Shown here in pieces: positions 36,301 to 48,904 of a stretch of 64,000 nucleotides of DNA. The notes beneath the pieces were generated by a model. That model saw only the letters and a program-made list of their open reading frames with translations. It was not told the DNA's origin and did no database searches. The position numbers and the translations under genes were made by a program. Numbering within the stretch: position 1 is the first letter of the stretch; each line of letters opens with the position of its first letter. The stretch is from contig NC_045144.1 of assembly GCF_008831285.2 (NCBI RefSeq), positions 6,408,575 through 6,472,574 on the forward strand, in the 5' to 3' direction. Source of the DNA: Nymphaea colorata. Its lineage: Eukaryota > Streptophyta > Magnoliopsida > Nymphaeales > Nymphaeaceae.

Positions 36301-39300
36301 AGTGCGTCAATGACTCATCCATCAGTATGTTTTTCAGAGATTCAGAATTACGACCACCTAGAAACAGAGATTTTAACAGGTTTCAAAAAATGTTGTTATT
36401 TAAGCTGGAATAATACTTGCTGAATAATACTGCAGGTGTCAATTCACAGTTATCCCATGAAGACCACGAAAACCTAATACAAGTCTTTCCTAAACCTATG
36501 CATTCCAATTTTCATTTTTGACCTAAATCACATAAACAGTGACCTACTCAAAAGATTATTGGAGAAATTTAACATTTTCTCCAAAAACGAAAGGTTCCTT
36601 GCTTAATCACTCAAAGGTACTTAACTCAAACTCAGTTTTCCATTCCGATTTTGTAAATCCCTTTTATAATATACCATTTACAGTAGGTTTATACAGGGGC
36701 AAATATCAACTTAATTCTAGACGTGACAGAGTCAGGTTAAAGGTTTTTAATTCCGAAAATCCAAAATTTTGTAGATCTGACTCAAACACAGACTAATATC
36801 TTTTCCTCACAACCCCTGCATGCCATGTGCAATATTAGGGAATCATCACTGATACATGTGCTAAATCAGCAAATTACCTGATAGAATTTAGGGTAACCCA
36901 GTCTGGTTTTACAGGTTGCCTCTTTTGGTCAGGCCTGAACTTAGAAATTTAGAATTACTAATCTTGACCCTAACTTGCTCTGTTTTGATTAACTTGGTTG
37001 AAATAACTTCTTAGTTGCCATTAGACCATATTTCTGTGTTCAAGTACTACCAGCATATAACCTAAACAGACTTCTGAACACAAGCAAGGTACAAGGGTTA
37101 GTGTCGGCATGTCTATAGGACTCACGATTGACAGCAGTTTTACCCAATTCCTGGTTCTATTTTGACTAGGACAGATAAAAATTCAGAACCAGGCCTCATA
37201 GATGTCCGCATGATAACTATCAACTTTAGGTTTAGGTTTAAGCCCTTCACAAATCAACTACAATGAAGAAGGTCAACAAACACAGAACGAACACTGAGTT
37301 GATTTTATGTGAACACGATATCAAGCTGAATGTTGCAGGATAACTGGAGGATTTCGTTTTTCTTTTTGTCAAACCAATACATGTCTAATGTTCACCAATG
37401 TTCAAAATAGTTTTACAATACAGATCTGACAACCACTAGTCTCCCACATAAAATTGCAACCTAGCTAGAAGTTCAGATAAATACAGTTTGGTAACTTGGT
37501 TTAATCTGACATAAACATCTGAAGAATATAATTATAAACATGAATACAGTATGTTCTTGCATGCTACGGCTCATCCTTGCATGTGAATCTCTACCCGACC
37601 CAAAGCAGAATATGATAAACTCATCATGCAAGATCTTCTCAGCTACAAAACAGAAATAAATTTAACGTTGTATGCCAGTACAGAAAGATGAAGAAAATGA
37701 AAGTTCATTATTGGAACACAATCAAATGATTGCACTCAGCAGCCTGGTCAGGCCCAACTCTGACCATGCCTCTACACAATACTACAGGCTACAGCATACT
37801 TGACTCGAATGCAATAAATACTAATCAAAATCCTATGCCCTAAATGGATGAAATCGTGAAGTCTAATATCATATTTAATACATGCTTGCTAAAATTAAGG
37901 ACACGCTAGCATTATCTTATTCATACAACAAGTTAGCATTATTTTATTCATACATGAACCAGCCTAACCTGGCCCAAGCTTAATTAAAACCAGAAAGAAT
38001 GCTGAACTATATCCCTGACATGCACAAATGAAAAATAAATGCACGCCCTAGTAAGGAAGAAAGGAAAAGAAAAACAACATCTCTCTCTCTCCCCACCCCC
38101 TCCCTCCCTCTTAGTGACAAAGATAAGCCTACGTCTGCACTCAGCCACATACCTCTAGCTGTGCCATGGGCGGCAAGGTCGGCATAAGCCTACAGTTCAA
38201 ATGATTCACGTCTTCAACTATGGGCCTCAGGCCCTCCACACATGGGATGCTAGGCTCGAGCTTAATTGTGAAGATCCAAGTCTATCAAATATTCATGCAA
38301 CAGATTCAAACCTAACAATGGGTCCAAACTTGAGCACAAGTCCCTAATGGACCTTGAAGATGATCCTAGCTGTAAGCACAAGGAAGTGAAAAGGAACTAA
38401 GTCTGTAGTGAAATTTGGCAAGCCATTGCCTATCTTTTCTATCTGTCAATTCCGAAGAAGGTTGGAGGGCAATCCATCCCCTCAACCATCCTAAGTCCCT
38501 AGCATGCATCTAGCTTGAAGAGGACCCCACATGCTCTCCTCGCATCTCTCCTCCATCAGACATCTTGATGAACACAGCTTCTTATTTCTCTCCAAATAGG
38601 ACAACTTATCACAATATTCTTCATCTTCATGTGGCACCTCAATATAAATTGCATGGTCTATTTCCTTGTGCATAAGTTAAGAGGAAGGAGTCTCTTGTTT
38701 CTTATGGGTTCACGTATAGTTCATCTTTGACAAGTCAAAGATTGTGGTTGTGGGAACGGCAACATTAGTTATAATATTCTTATACTAATATTACATTTTT
38801 CCCATGTTAAAATTACTTGCTTCTAACATTCCCTTCGTTTGATCGAATGATGGCTTAGACATTTTACGGTTTTACCACAGCCACCATGTTTAATTTTGCA
38901 ATTGGTTTGCTCCCTTCTCTGCAAACAACCATCTTGGTCCACCACAAGGATGTTTCTACCTTGTGCTTCCAGGTAGGATCATCTTCCCAAGTTTATTCAG
39001 GACTTCTTAAGTATGGACTCATTCTTTGGTTCATGTTCTAACGAACCATGTCATATGAGTGCTGGCTACTACACACAAGCCCAGTGCACGCAAGGTGCAT
39101 TGTGGGTGGTAATAATTCTGTTTGTTATACTTTACACTCTAATTAGATGTATATGTGTGTTTGTGTATGTGTCTCCTTGTATTTTTCGAGAACTAGCACA
39201 CCAGCACTCACACCATACTCATGTGACACAAATGACGAGCTTGTATATGAGAACCTTGCACACTTCAAGCCTTCAAGGTTTGATTGTTGAAGAATTCACT

Positions 39301-42300
39301 ATATTGAGGGAAGAGGAGGTGGAGCAAGCACACAAAGAGAGAGAGAGAGAGAGAGATCATTGTCATCTACTATCAGTTCCTAATAATATGAACTTCTGAG
39401 GAACTTATAACAAAATCATCCATAATCTTGTGAGATGTAGCAAGGAGCTATAACTACTAGTCTATGTCACATAGGTGCAGAGTGCAGGGTGTAGGTACGG
39501 ATGAGGGTGCCAAACCAGCATATTCCAAAAAATTTAGGTGCTGCAAGGGAAATTTATTATCATAATTATTAATTTATTATTAATATATATATATATATAA
39601 CAAAATTTTATATAAACAAAACTCTATGACAATTAAGTAATTACAAATAACATTATAAGCATGTATATATTATTACTATAATTTACTTATGACTGTATAT
39701 AACATACGTGCAGTGCATACGAGCATATCAGAACATCTATAATATGTTATATATAGTAATTTAGTAATATAACATACTAACATAGAGCAAAAAAAAAATG
39801 ATGCAATCATAGAAGCAGAAATTAAAAATTTGAAATCAAAACTTCAAAAGAAGAACACTGAACACAGCTGTACAAAAGCTTATTTTATATATACTGAGTT
39901 CATAACTTGACAATATAACCCGATATCAGCAAGAAAACGAATCGATGAAGCGATTATTCACTCTGGAATCCGGCTGGTGGTTAGGTTATGGTGGGTTCAG
40001 AGTCTTTAGACTTAATCCAGCTGTTTTCCAACGGGGTTGGGTGGAGACACAGTGCCTCTCCTCGCTGTACGAGATGGCGATGGTATAGACTCAGTGCAGC
40101 AGTGCTTCCCATCGTTGGATGGTGGCTGATAATGATGAAACCAGTGCCTCTCATCGCCGGAAAAGGGTTGAAGTCTGCCGCCGCTTGTTGGAAGATAGCG
40201 CGCCGGTCGCCGGAAAACCGTGAAGATCACCAAAAGGTGAGAGCACAGTAGGGGCGAAGGACCGTAGTAGGGGTGAGGTCTTCAACTGAAATCAGAGTCG
40301 AAGCCCTAAACCCCTTTTCTTTTACGCTTTAACAAAGTATAAAAGTAAAAAAGTAGGATGCATTTGGACCCGACGCAGGTTGACCGCACCCGACTCACAT
40401 TGACTGGACTCGGGTGCGTGTCGGAGCCGCACCCGCTGAGTCGTGTCGATGCTGGTGTGGTAGCATAAATGAAGTGTCTGTGTGACATTGCTACTAGTGA
40501 CAACTTAGTCTTAATGCTATTAAATATTAATGCAAAATCAGCAATCCAACACCTGAAATATCTGAATTTTCCTTTTTTATTTTCACACACGCAGATTAGG
40601 AAGTTGGGCATAGATGGCATCTTTTCATACCAATCCAGCTATAACGTTTAACCTAGATATTTGACCTTCAAGGCTTCAACAAAGAAAATTTTTCCAGAAT
40701 AGAAATAATATAAGAAGGCATAATAGCACAATAAATAAAAGAAAATAAACGTGTTTTGCCATAAAGTACCTGTAGGCCCAGTGAAGAAGGCAAGTTGCCT
40801 GCATCAAAACACGAAAGAGGTCATTTTTGCATACAGAACTGCATGACAAATAAAAGCAAGAATTACAACAGCAGGAATAGAAAGTTATCTTACACCAGAA
40901 GATGTAGTGACAAAAGAATTGCTTACTCTGTAGCATAACCCAAGCGCTCAGCCAATGGTGTTATGCCCACTAAACTGAATAAGAAAACTAATCCCTGCAA
41001 TAATGAAAGGTCCATAAAGTATCAATATTTCAAAAACTGTGTGTCTACGTTTTAGTGCATGACTATACAGCAGTTATACATGGTACATGCCAGAAATTTG
41101 AGCTATTTAGACTCGGAGATTAAGGTTCAAGAGAAACCAGTGCTGCTCCAACATGTCCACATCCTTTCTGTGCATTGGCTTTCATGTTTGAAAGAAACTA
41201 GACAAAGAACTGACCCTTTCACATGTCATATTGGTCTCCAAATCTAGAAATCATGACATCTTTGGACTATTTAGCACCTTTGTAAAAATCGTGGCACTCA
41301 AACTGGTATCAAAAAATCTTAAGGGTATGCAACAGGACCAAGTCCTTATTCTTCTTCCTAAATCTTTCTTCCAGCACTAGTTTACACCTTAACAGCACAT
41401 GCAACCAATGTTGTAAAAGGTGTATTGTAACGTGTATTGGTCGGCCCGACCTATACACTGTACTGTAACATATCATAAATGTAGTGTAGCGTATTGTGAA
41501 TAAATTTTTGAATTCATAAAAATTTAAAAAAGAGAAAAATTAGAGAAAAAATTAGAAAATTGGTAAAATCAGGAAAAGCAAAGAAAGTTTCAGAAAAAAT
41601 GTGTTCTATTATTCAATATAAAAAACTCATCACATCATTCACAAGCCATAATATATTAACAACACATTTAGAAATTAGAAATAAGAAATTCATAATAACA
41701 TAATACGCGTCTATCACAGCTCTAATGTTTAAACTTTAAGCGTTTTAGATTACATACAAGTTCGCAACATATAATATACTATGATTATCATCACTCAAGG
41801 TCTCATTGTCCCCATAGGGCCATGAGTAAACCTTCTTCTCCACCAATGAATTCTGCCCTAAATAAATGATTTATCACATAATTGAGCAATTTTTGTAGAA
41901 AAACTAGTAAAACTTCCCCTTCTCACAACTTTTAGACATGTTTAGAAAGATGAAACGAGAGGCTTTTTTGTAAAAAAAAATACAAAAATTCATTTTATCC
42001 TTGTATCGTTCTTTTGTAAAAAAAATACAAAAATTCATTTTATCCCTATATCGTACAAAATAGGGGTGTATCGGTTGTATCATACGATACGCCCCTGCAC
42101 CGTACGATACAGGTGATACGCCCACGATACACAAGTGTATCATGTATCATAGGTGAATCATATAGGTTTTTCAAATTCAAACCTATAAGATACAAATCGC
42201 ACGATACGGGCCCGTATTGTGTGATACGGATAATACTACATGCAACTACACTTACAATCAAGAGAGCAAGAGAATATATCTAATTCTCTTGGCATGATAG

Positions 42301-42890
42301 TACCCAACTTTCTGAATGTCAAGTACAAGATTTGCTGAGTATGCAAGTCAAAAAGACTGATAACCTGAAGCTAAATACTGAATGTACTACACCCAAATAA
42401 TGAATGGGTAGTCAGTGAGCAAGTTTGTTCATGAGTCAGATATAGTCAACATAATAAAGAAAATTGCAATGGCTCAGGAATTTTGCAAAACACCCTTCAT
42501 GAGTTTGAAGCTTGCAACAAGTGAGCAATATAACTGGAAAGTGGAGACCGAAAATAGCAAAGAACTAAAGAAAACAAGTAGGGAAAAGGAGCAAATTGAG
42601 TTTCAAGCACTCAAAAAAGAAAGACCAAAAAATGATGGTGAGAACTTCTAACTTACATGCCTTCCAGTTAGATAATGAAGGAGGATTGCAAGTGGGCCAA
42701 AAGGTAATAGTACATTGATCTTGGCTTTAATCAAAACAGTGTAAACGCTGGTCCATATCGTATATCTGATTTGCTTGGGAGTCCACAGTGTGAAATCTGG
42801 AACAGATGATGAATGGGGCTTCCTGGATCTCGAAGATGAGACAATTGGGTCTCCCTCTTCGCAGCTGGGATGCTCTTCTACTGGGCTCAT
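26680..42890 (-). CDS. CAX: Vacuolar-type cation/proton exchanger, CAX2-like, 11 coding exons
   Basis: CAX antiporters use the tonoplast proton gradient to load Ca2+ or other divalent metals into the vacuole. Exons (minus): 42890-42657, 40994-40927, 40798-40770, 35339-35143, 35063-34851, 33299-33159, 29552-29436, 29359-29306, 28410-28294, 27930-27837 and 26693-26680, all bounded by GT-AG introns. The joined frame is 425 aa, close to the roughly 440 aa of Arabidopsis CAX2. The N-terminus is [10 protein letters not shown]. The two cation-binding alpha repeats are intact: [16 protein letters not shown] from residue 120 and [18 protein letters not shown] from 316. [46 protein letters not shown] and IPFCVVVGW complete the family pattern. 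An AG acceptor directly abuts the start codon, so a 5' leader intron is likely. Exon 3 is only 29 nt. The final 14-nt exon (ending ADD-stop) is the least certain; without it the frame stops after NQICL near 27795. Introns are swollen by hAT elements. Confidence 0.92.
30449..31286 (+). mobile_element. Non-autonomous hAT element, 838 bp, in CAX intron 6
   Basis: The imperfect inverted ends start CTAAGTCACAGCGGTA on the left and CTAAGCCACATAGGTA on the reverse complement of the right. Flanking octamers are GGGCGACC (30441-30448) and GGGCTACC (31287-31294), one mismatch, as expected for an aged 8-bp hAT duplication. The left subterminal part (GATACGTTTGGATCAGTTCT) corresponds to GATACGTTTTGGATCGGGTC at the left end of the full element at 53594, so both belong to one family in the same orientation. 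There is no transposase; the interior is T-rich. Confidence 0.82.
34075..34315. repeat. Diverged 118-bp tandem duplication in CAX intron 5
   Basis: The units begin GCACCTTAGATCTGG at 34075 and GCACCTTATATCTGG at 34193. They share the order of further words such as AAGAGAT.GGCTGAGGTT and GATG.CTTTTT. They are well diverged. Confidence 0.7.
39462..40490 (-). mobile_element. Non-autonomous hAT element, 1029 bp, in CAX intron 3
   Basis: The left end is CTATGTCACATAGGTGC, and the reverse complement of the right end is CAATGTCACACAGACAC. A perfect 8-bp target duplication CTACTAGT is present at 39454-39461 and 40491-40498. The left end resembles the right terminus of the full hAT at 53594 (a TTCCAAAAAATTTAGG-like word near the end). 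The right part, with GC-rich CGGTCGCCGG and AGTCGGGTGCGG words, resembles that element's left terminus, so this copy is inverted. It has no transposase and explains the GC-rich frames at 39988-40251 and 40306-40620. Confidence 0.85.
41406..42238. mobile_element. hAT-like non-autonomous element of a second family, 833 bp, in CAX intron 1
   Basis: It is flanked by a perfect 8-bp duplication CATGCAAC at 41398-41405 and 42239-42246. The left end is CAATGTTGTAAAAGGTG; the right end, reverse complemented, is TAGTATTATCCGTATCAC, so the terminal inverted repeat is only weakly preserved, with mostly transition differences. The subterminal region is crowded with GATACG/CGTATC words. Inside is a 45-bp tandem doubling (TACAAAAATTCATTTTATCC at 41981 and 42026). 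No coding capacity. Confidence 0.68.
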
Positions 42891-45171
42891 CTGAATAAAG
42901 AAAAGTGGCACAAATAGCTCAGAAAGGTCGCCAAGGTCTTCCAAAAAGCAATTCTTCCAGAGTCACCAGAGCATAACCCAGAGATTAGCGGTACTTACTT
43001 CAATTGATGGATGGACAATGACCATCATAGGTGGACTGCCTCTCAGTCAACTCTTAAGAAACAAATAAAACAAGCGCGCTCATCCTTCAAGATAAGTGTA
43101 AGAACCCTAAACGAAAGGACCGTTCAGGATGTCAGAACAAACGTCGTGGACTATCAAACATCAATGCACATGAAGATGTAGAAAATTTATTTATCAAAAT
43201 CTATTTAGTCATATAGAGTTCGTAAAAATCTGATTAATAAGCTGCCAATAATTCTGCCAAGTTAACAGAAAATGTGAGATTTCATCTGTTTGACTTCATA
43301 AAGCACATGAAATCCACAGGCTTATCAATTTTGATTCGTCCGTTTTGACGACTACCAACTGGACAACTGAGACAGGGAGACGAGAAATCGCTGCCACGGA
43401 ATAACGGCATATAGGATCAGAAACAGCAAGATCGAGAGAGAAAAACAAAATATATGAAAAAAGAAGGCCTGTTCAAAAAATAAAACAGTAGAACTGTCGA
43501 GAAAAATCATAGTCTAAAGCAAAAAAAGGGCTAAGATTATGTAAATCTGATACCTATTGCGTGATTGTTGAAGCCAAGAAGACAACAACTACCGCCAAAT
43601 GATAAGGGCAGCAATCTCAGTAAAGGAACTTGCACCGGAACTGACAGAAACAGGATATTCAAAGTCCAATACCCTTACAACGCATAAACTGAGGCAAAAA
43701 GTAAGTTATCACATTTCAAGCAAAATACAACGGAAGGGGCAAAACGAATCCAAAAACCAAGATATCAACAAACAAATGGAGAAAGGGAAAAGAAAATGGC
43801 CTGACCTTTTTCCTCAATGAGTGAACCTATTTAGATCTGTCCTGCTCCTCTCTTCCGTGTGCATGCCGTGAGAAGACTGAGTCGAAGCCGCCAAGTCTAA
43901 GCAGCAGCCATTAATGGGCGAAGGAAGTGATGGGCAGGCGACTAGAGTAGGAAGGAGACGGGAAACCAGAGAAGGAGAAAAAGAAAAACAAGAATCGGTC
44001 TCCTTCGGATCTTCTTATAGCGCGTAAGAGTGGACCAGAGAGGGGAGGGGAGCAGCGATCCCTGCCACATCAAAATTCACGATCTGTCTATGAAGCTTCC
44101 TAGAAGGAGCGCCGCTTTCCGACAGGGAAAGCAAACAACATGTCCTCGTCATTTTAAAATGAAAAAAAAAAAAAAAAAAAAAACGAAAGTTGTCTCAGTC
44201 ACCTGCAGCGGCGCCCAGTCCAAATGGCCGAGCTTCGGTGACACCCAAAGAAAACCAATAATAAAATAATCTTAGGAGGCCTCTACTCTGAAGCGCAGCT
44301 TCGAGTCTGATTTGTGTGGACAAGAAATTGGACTTGCGACTCCTTTTTTCATTGTTCTCTGGTTCGCATTAATTCTTCACTTTCTTCTCGTGCTCATGCG
44401 ATCTCTCCAAGTTGACTTCAGCGATGAAAAGTTAACGGTGATAAAAGGATCAGTATCACGTCGCAGTTCTGCAAAAAATCGGCTTCTCGGCCCAGATCTT
44501 GGAACGCAGATATATGTGGAGTAATCAAATCTTAGAATGTTAAAGAATTTTAAACAGCAGCTTTTATAAAAAAAATTTGTGAAAATTATAGTTCTCACCA
44601 TAGTGAAAGCTCAGGTCAAAACATAGTAAAATGCTTAAGTATTTCAAATAGAACACATTATTTTTTTCTATCTAATTTGGGTTTCGAGGAAATCTAGGCG
44701 AAGAGACTTTGTCGTCGCTCGACAGCATAGAACTTCCAGGTTAGTACCTAGCCTTGAGAGCCTACGAAGTGCAGAGAGGATAATTGTCGCCCATAGGAAT
44801 TGAACGAGCAACTGGTGTAAGTGGTCCAGAATACCTTATGATAGGGGGCATTTGGACGACACCACGAGACTAAGTTTGGAGTCAGAACTTTGTTTCGACG
44901 TTCTTTTCAATTTTTTGGCTGTTGCAGACAAAGAAGAGTAAGGCCATTGAGAAAATTGGCATATGTGAAGGAGTTGGTGCAATAATTTAGATATGGGTTA
45001 GTAGGTGGCCATTATGTGTTCGAATCTCCAAGCAACTCTGTATGCTGCAAAACTAATGGTCACAGATATACAATTTGAAGTGTGTTGAGGGTAGCACCTG
45101 AGACATCGAAAGCATACCTTATACCATAAGGGGATGATAGGTTAGGTGGGGCCTCGGCCTTCTGTCTAGCA

Positions 45172-45480
45172 CTAGAAAACCTTGCGCACATGGAATGAAA
45201 AAATTGTCGCTTGAAATGATGAACGCAACAACAGCAACAAGAGGCACAAAAGCCACATTGTACATATGATAAGCATCTTTAGCATCCACCAAGTCATATT
45301 TGCACTATCTGCTAATTTAACTACCACTTTGAGCAGCAATGTTGCGGTCTCAACTAACACCACTGTGGCGCCAATTATGGTCCACTTCAGTTTTGAATAA
45401 TTCACAAATGCTTCATAGGAGTGTCTAAGACTTCTCGAGCCCATTCTTGCAATAGTGAAATTCTTCAATTGTTTGAACAA
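45172..45480 (-). CDS. Hypothetical reading frame with hydrophobic segments
   Basis: A 102-codon open frame. After a basic N-terminal third it contains two hydrophobic stretches (around WTIIGATVVLVETATLLLKV and a Leu-rich run LLCLLLLLL) that could span a membrane. I recognise no family, no splice partners and no conserved motif. It could be chance or a relic of a larger membrane protein. Confidence 0.12.
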   Translation of the reverse strand: MFKQLKNFTIARMGSRSLRHSYEAFVNYSKLKWTIIGATVVLVETATLLLKVVVKLADSANMTWWMLKMLIICTMWLLCLLLLLLRSSFQATIFSFHVRKVF

Positions 45481-46382
45481 TCTCAGCTGGGCGTTTCATA
45501 AAAAATGAACAATAAAAACTTTTCTTTGTGAATTGTTCGCACTTTGCATCAGGTTACAAAGAAATAAGCAATAGACTGTCGTGAAGAGTGAAAATAAAAA
45601 TTTTGGCCGCATATATATCGGGTCGGCCCCATGGCAGCCCTTCCTGATTTGTGTCATCTGAGACCGATGCAAATCAGAGAAAGGACCCGTCGTTCTTTAT
45701 CCCTTGGTCGGGAATTCTTCATTGTAAAAGGAAAAACATTTGCCTGCTTCAGCTGGTCGTTTTCGTTGCTAGTGGAGAATAAATGGCGGCATTGCATTCT
45801 AGTGACTGAACATAAAAAATGGCTGCCGGGAAAGTGGGGATTCTAGGGGTGCACCATTGCCACAAAGAAAGACTGGTGCTAATGCCCCAGAAACTATTTA
45901 TTTGGAGCATGTTTGTTTTTTTGTTAAGCAAGGAGAGAATTTTAATGGGAGAGAGCTCGTGCTGAGAAAGGGGTACAGCCGTACAGGTTCTAACTGGAAA
46001 TGAAAGTCAGAGAAAGGAGGTGTGGTGCTACTTCGCCAAGGAAATGAATTTGTGAAGAAAAATATCGAGTACTTTATAGTGAGAACCTCAGACAATGAGG
46101 CTCTTGATATTAATTTCATTCAGCCAATCATTGTTTGATTCTCATGCCACTCGAGAATGGCTATTGGCCCAATCCAGTATATATATATATATGTGTGTGT
46201 GTGTGTGAACTCGTTTGGTGAAATTTGAAAGACACTAGATATATTTATCCATAATCTTCAAGTTGCCAAAAAGAGTTGGACGAGATTGTCTACATTACTT
46301 TTCGGATGCCATATTATATATGGTAGATCTACCTTGACAACAACCTAACAGTTGGACAAGTGAGACCACTCACTCTTCTCTC

Positions 46383-46612
46383 AATGTTCAACAGCATCGA
46401 CCAAATACATTATCTAGGTTCAATTGATAGGTTGCAGTACTCTTAACGTTCAACAGCATCGACCAAATAAATTTTCTAGGTTCAATTGATAGGTTGCAGC
46501 ACTCTCAACGTTCAACAGCATCGACCAAATAAATTCTCTAGGTTCAATTGATAGGTTGCAGGACTCTCAACGTTCAACAGCATCGACCAAATAAATTCTC
46601 TAGGTTCAATTG
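46383..46612. repeat. 62-bp minisatellite, about 3.7 units
   Basis: Units start at 46383, 46445, 46507 and 46569, exactly 62 bp apart, each with GTTCAACAGCATCGACCAAA and CTAGGTTCAATTGATAGG. The inner units are nearly identical. The array ends in a partial unit. Confidence 0.95.
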
Positions 46613-47078
46613 GATCTAATATTCTTACAAACACACAAAATAATTTAATATATATTTATAGGCAAACTCATACGAGCAGGCTAAGATAAATCACGTGATC
46701 ATACCCGGCGTGTTTACATATGAATCAGCTCAGCGTTCACCCCTTTCTTCACCAAGATTAGACCAAATGAAAATCGCAAACCTTAGTTAAGTAGCACTTG
46801 AACAGAACTGGCAAAAAAATTTCACCAGATTGAATACAGGATCAAATGTTAAAAATAAAGAGAATATAATTTACAATAGATGGCCTAGAAGACCCCAAAA
46901 AAAATCAGCGACTGACCGATATAACTACGAGTAATAAAGGAATGGACTTCTTTTCACGTACAATTTTTCTCCAAAGGATTTACATTAGATGGCCTAGAAG
47001 ACCTTCAGTCCATCAGATCGGGGTTTGATAAATGGACTCTAAATAAAATTTCTGTACTAGGGAACACTGGCCAAACTG

Positions 47079-47441
47079 TTAAAACTGCACATTTCCACCA
47101 CATGTGATCATATTTCTGACCATGAATAGACAATCATAACCCACCATTGTCACTTTCCTCTCGAGCCGTGGAGTTTGCCACCAAAGTGGATCTCCATTAT
47201 ACTTCCATGACCAATCCTCTTGTATGTAATTGACATTGTGAACTCCATGAAGTTGCCAAATCCCCATGTCATCAGCCAAATTCGTATGAGACTCCACGGC
47301 AGGTTCAACACGTAGAGAAGCAGCACAAGTGGAACCCACTAAGGCAGATCTCATAGCCATAACATTTTTTAGTATTAAGCAGGTGTCTTGCAAGTTTGTC
47401 CAGTGGTGTTTTGCCTTGCGCATCACCTCCTGCTCTGTTCC
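47079..47441 (-). other. Unassigned open frame downstream of POLQ
   Basis: An open frame begins directly after a good acceptor (TTCCTAG at 47448-47442) and runs about 120 codons to a stop at 47079, with an unremarkable composition (segments such as KHHWTNLQDTCLILKNVM). It lies 490 bp past the POLQ stop on the same strand. It could be an alternative 3' exon, part of the 3' untranslated region, or an unrelated relic. I recognise no family. Confidence 0.2.
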
Positions 47442-47930
47442 CTAGGAAGCACAATTAATTCTATTAAATGCTGTTCCACCTGATACTGGCCTCAAATCTG
47501 TACAATAAAGTATGCACGGTATAAGACATCCAGCATAAATTGAATGTAGAAAATCTCCCGGGTTACCAATAGAAGGCTGCTTAATTCCAATGGAGAAACA
47601 AACAACAAGAACAAAGCATTTGTGATCAAAGAAAGAGCATAAGCATGTTGTACCCAAAACTTAATGGCTATCCTTCTATTTCCTACAGAAAGATTATACA
47701 GCTGATAAGCAGGCATACAAGACCAATCTATTGATGCACAAATGAAACAGGTTATATTTGTTTCTACTGCCAACTATAAACGCCAAAAGGGTTCAGCATA
47801 CTAACCGCTGCCACTTTCTCCATAAAACATCAACCTCATGGATCCAAACATTTTCCATATAGGCCGGTGAATGACCAAGTAACAACATGCAGAAAGAGTG
47901 AAACAGTTTGCTATCATAGGAAACTTCATA

Positions 47931-48873
47931 TCATGTGCATGCCTTCCCTCTACCGTGATCTGCAGCAAAAGGCTCCAAAGAACCCCATGTTCTTCCAGTC
48001 TTCAGTTTGACATGCAAAGGTACTGTAATGAAAACAGTATATTACTAAATAAATAAAATAGAAATAAGAAAATTACTGCCACATATGAAACCATGTTCTA
48101 ACCAGAAAGAGAGGCAGCTGTTTCCATGCACTTTTGAAGCATAACTGCAGCATCATTTAAAAATAATGGATCAACCTCCAGTACAAGTTCATCATGTACC
48201 TGTCCGCAGCCACAAGCAGAATCTCAGACAAGTAGTCATCATGTAAACAGATAGCTAGAGATTATTGATTCTCTCTACTTTCAATCTTTATTTCTTCTTT
48301 TGCTTAATTTTAAATTTCCTTAACGAAAAGAGAAATGGTGCAACTGATTGGAGCGCGGCTTCCATTTACAAGTATGACTTGTTTTAGGTTTCCCTCATTT
48401 CCAGTTTATATTTTATCATGGAATGAAGGTGTCCAAAGGTGGATTTACCTGCAATATGATATGGCATCGTCCTTTAAGCATGGAACAATGGGATGCAAGA
48501 GACTCATCCAGGTCTGACGTCAAGCATCCCTCAGTAATAATGGAATGAAATTTTATCATGGCAATCTTAATTATGTCTGCAGCAGATCCCTATAAGATCA
48601 TTAAAAAGATCTTTAATGATTTAATCCATAGGGGATAAAAATGTGGAAAAGCATAACTATCATCATGAAAACAGCATTAACATATCAATGAAGGCCTCAT
48701 TATTGAACAAAATTTATTTGTTAAAGGAAACCAATAAACTCCAAAAAGCATATGACACAAAGAAGCTAGACATGCAAATAATACACATTATAACTCAGGT
48801 GGTGTTTAGTGACCTTGAAAATATTCTATACGGACAAGAATATAAGTTTCTAACGTAAAAAGCCCAAAAAGAA

Positions 48874-48904
<31 letters not shown>

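Larger units (their letters stand above)
42891..47078. other. Spacer between the CAX 5' end and the POLQ 3' end
   Basis: Nearest CAX there is a probable leader intron and an upstream 5' untranslated and promoter region (about 43800-44050). A 22-bp A-run occurs at 44161-44182. A TA/TG microsatellite lies at 46178-46207 and a 62-bp minisatellite at 46383-46612. A block with ATGGCCTAGAAGACC is repeated at about 46879 and 46989. No gene could be recognised. Confidence 0.5.

Noticed and set aside
39988-40620. GC-rich frames that looked like a small gene
   Set aside because: They lie wholly inside the hAT derivative 39462-40490 or cross its right end.
44980-45050. Possible tRNA-like B-box word GTTCGAATCTCC
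   Set aside because: No acceptor stem, A box or cloverleaf could be formed around it.
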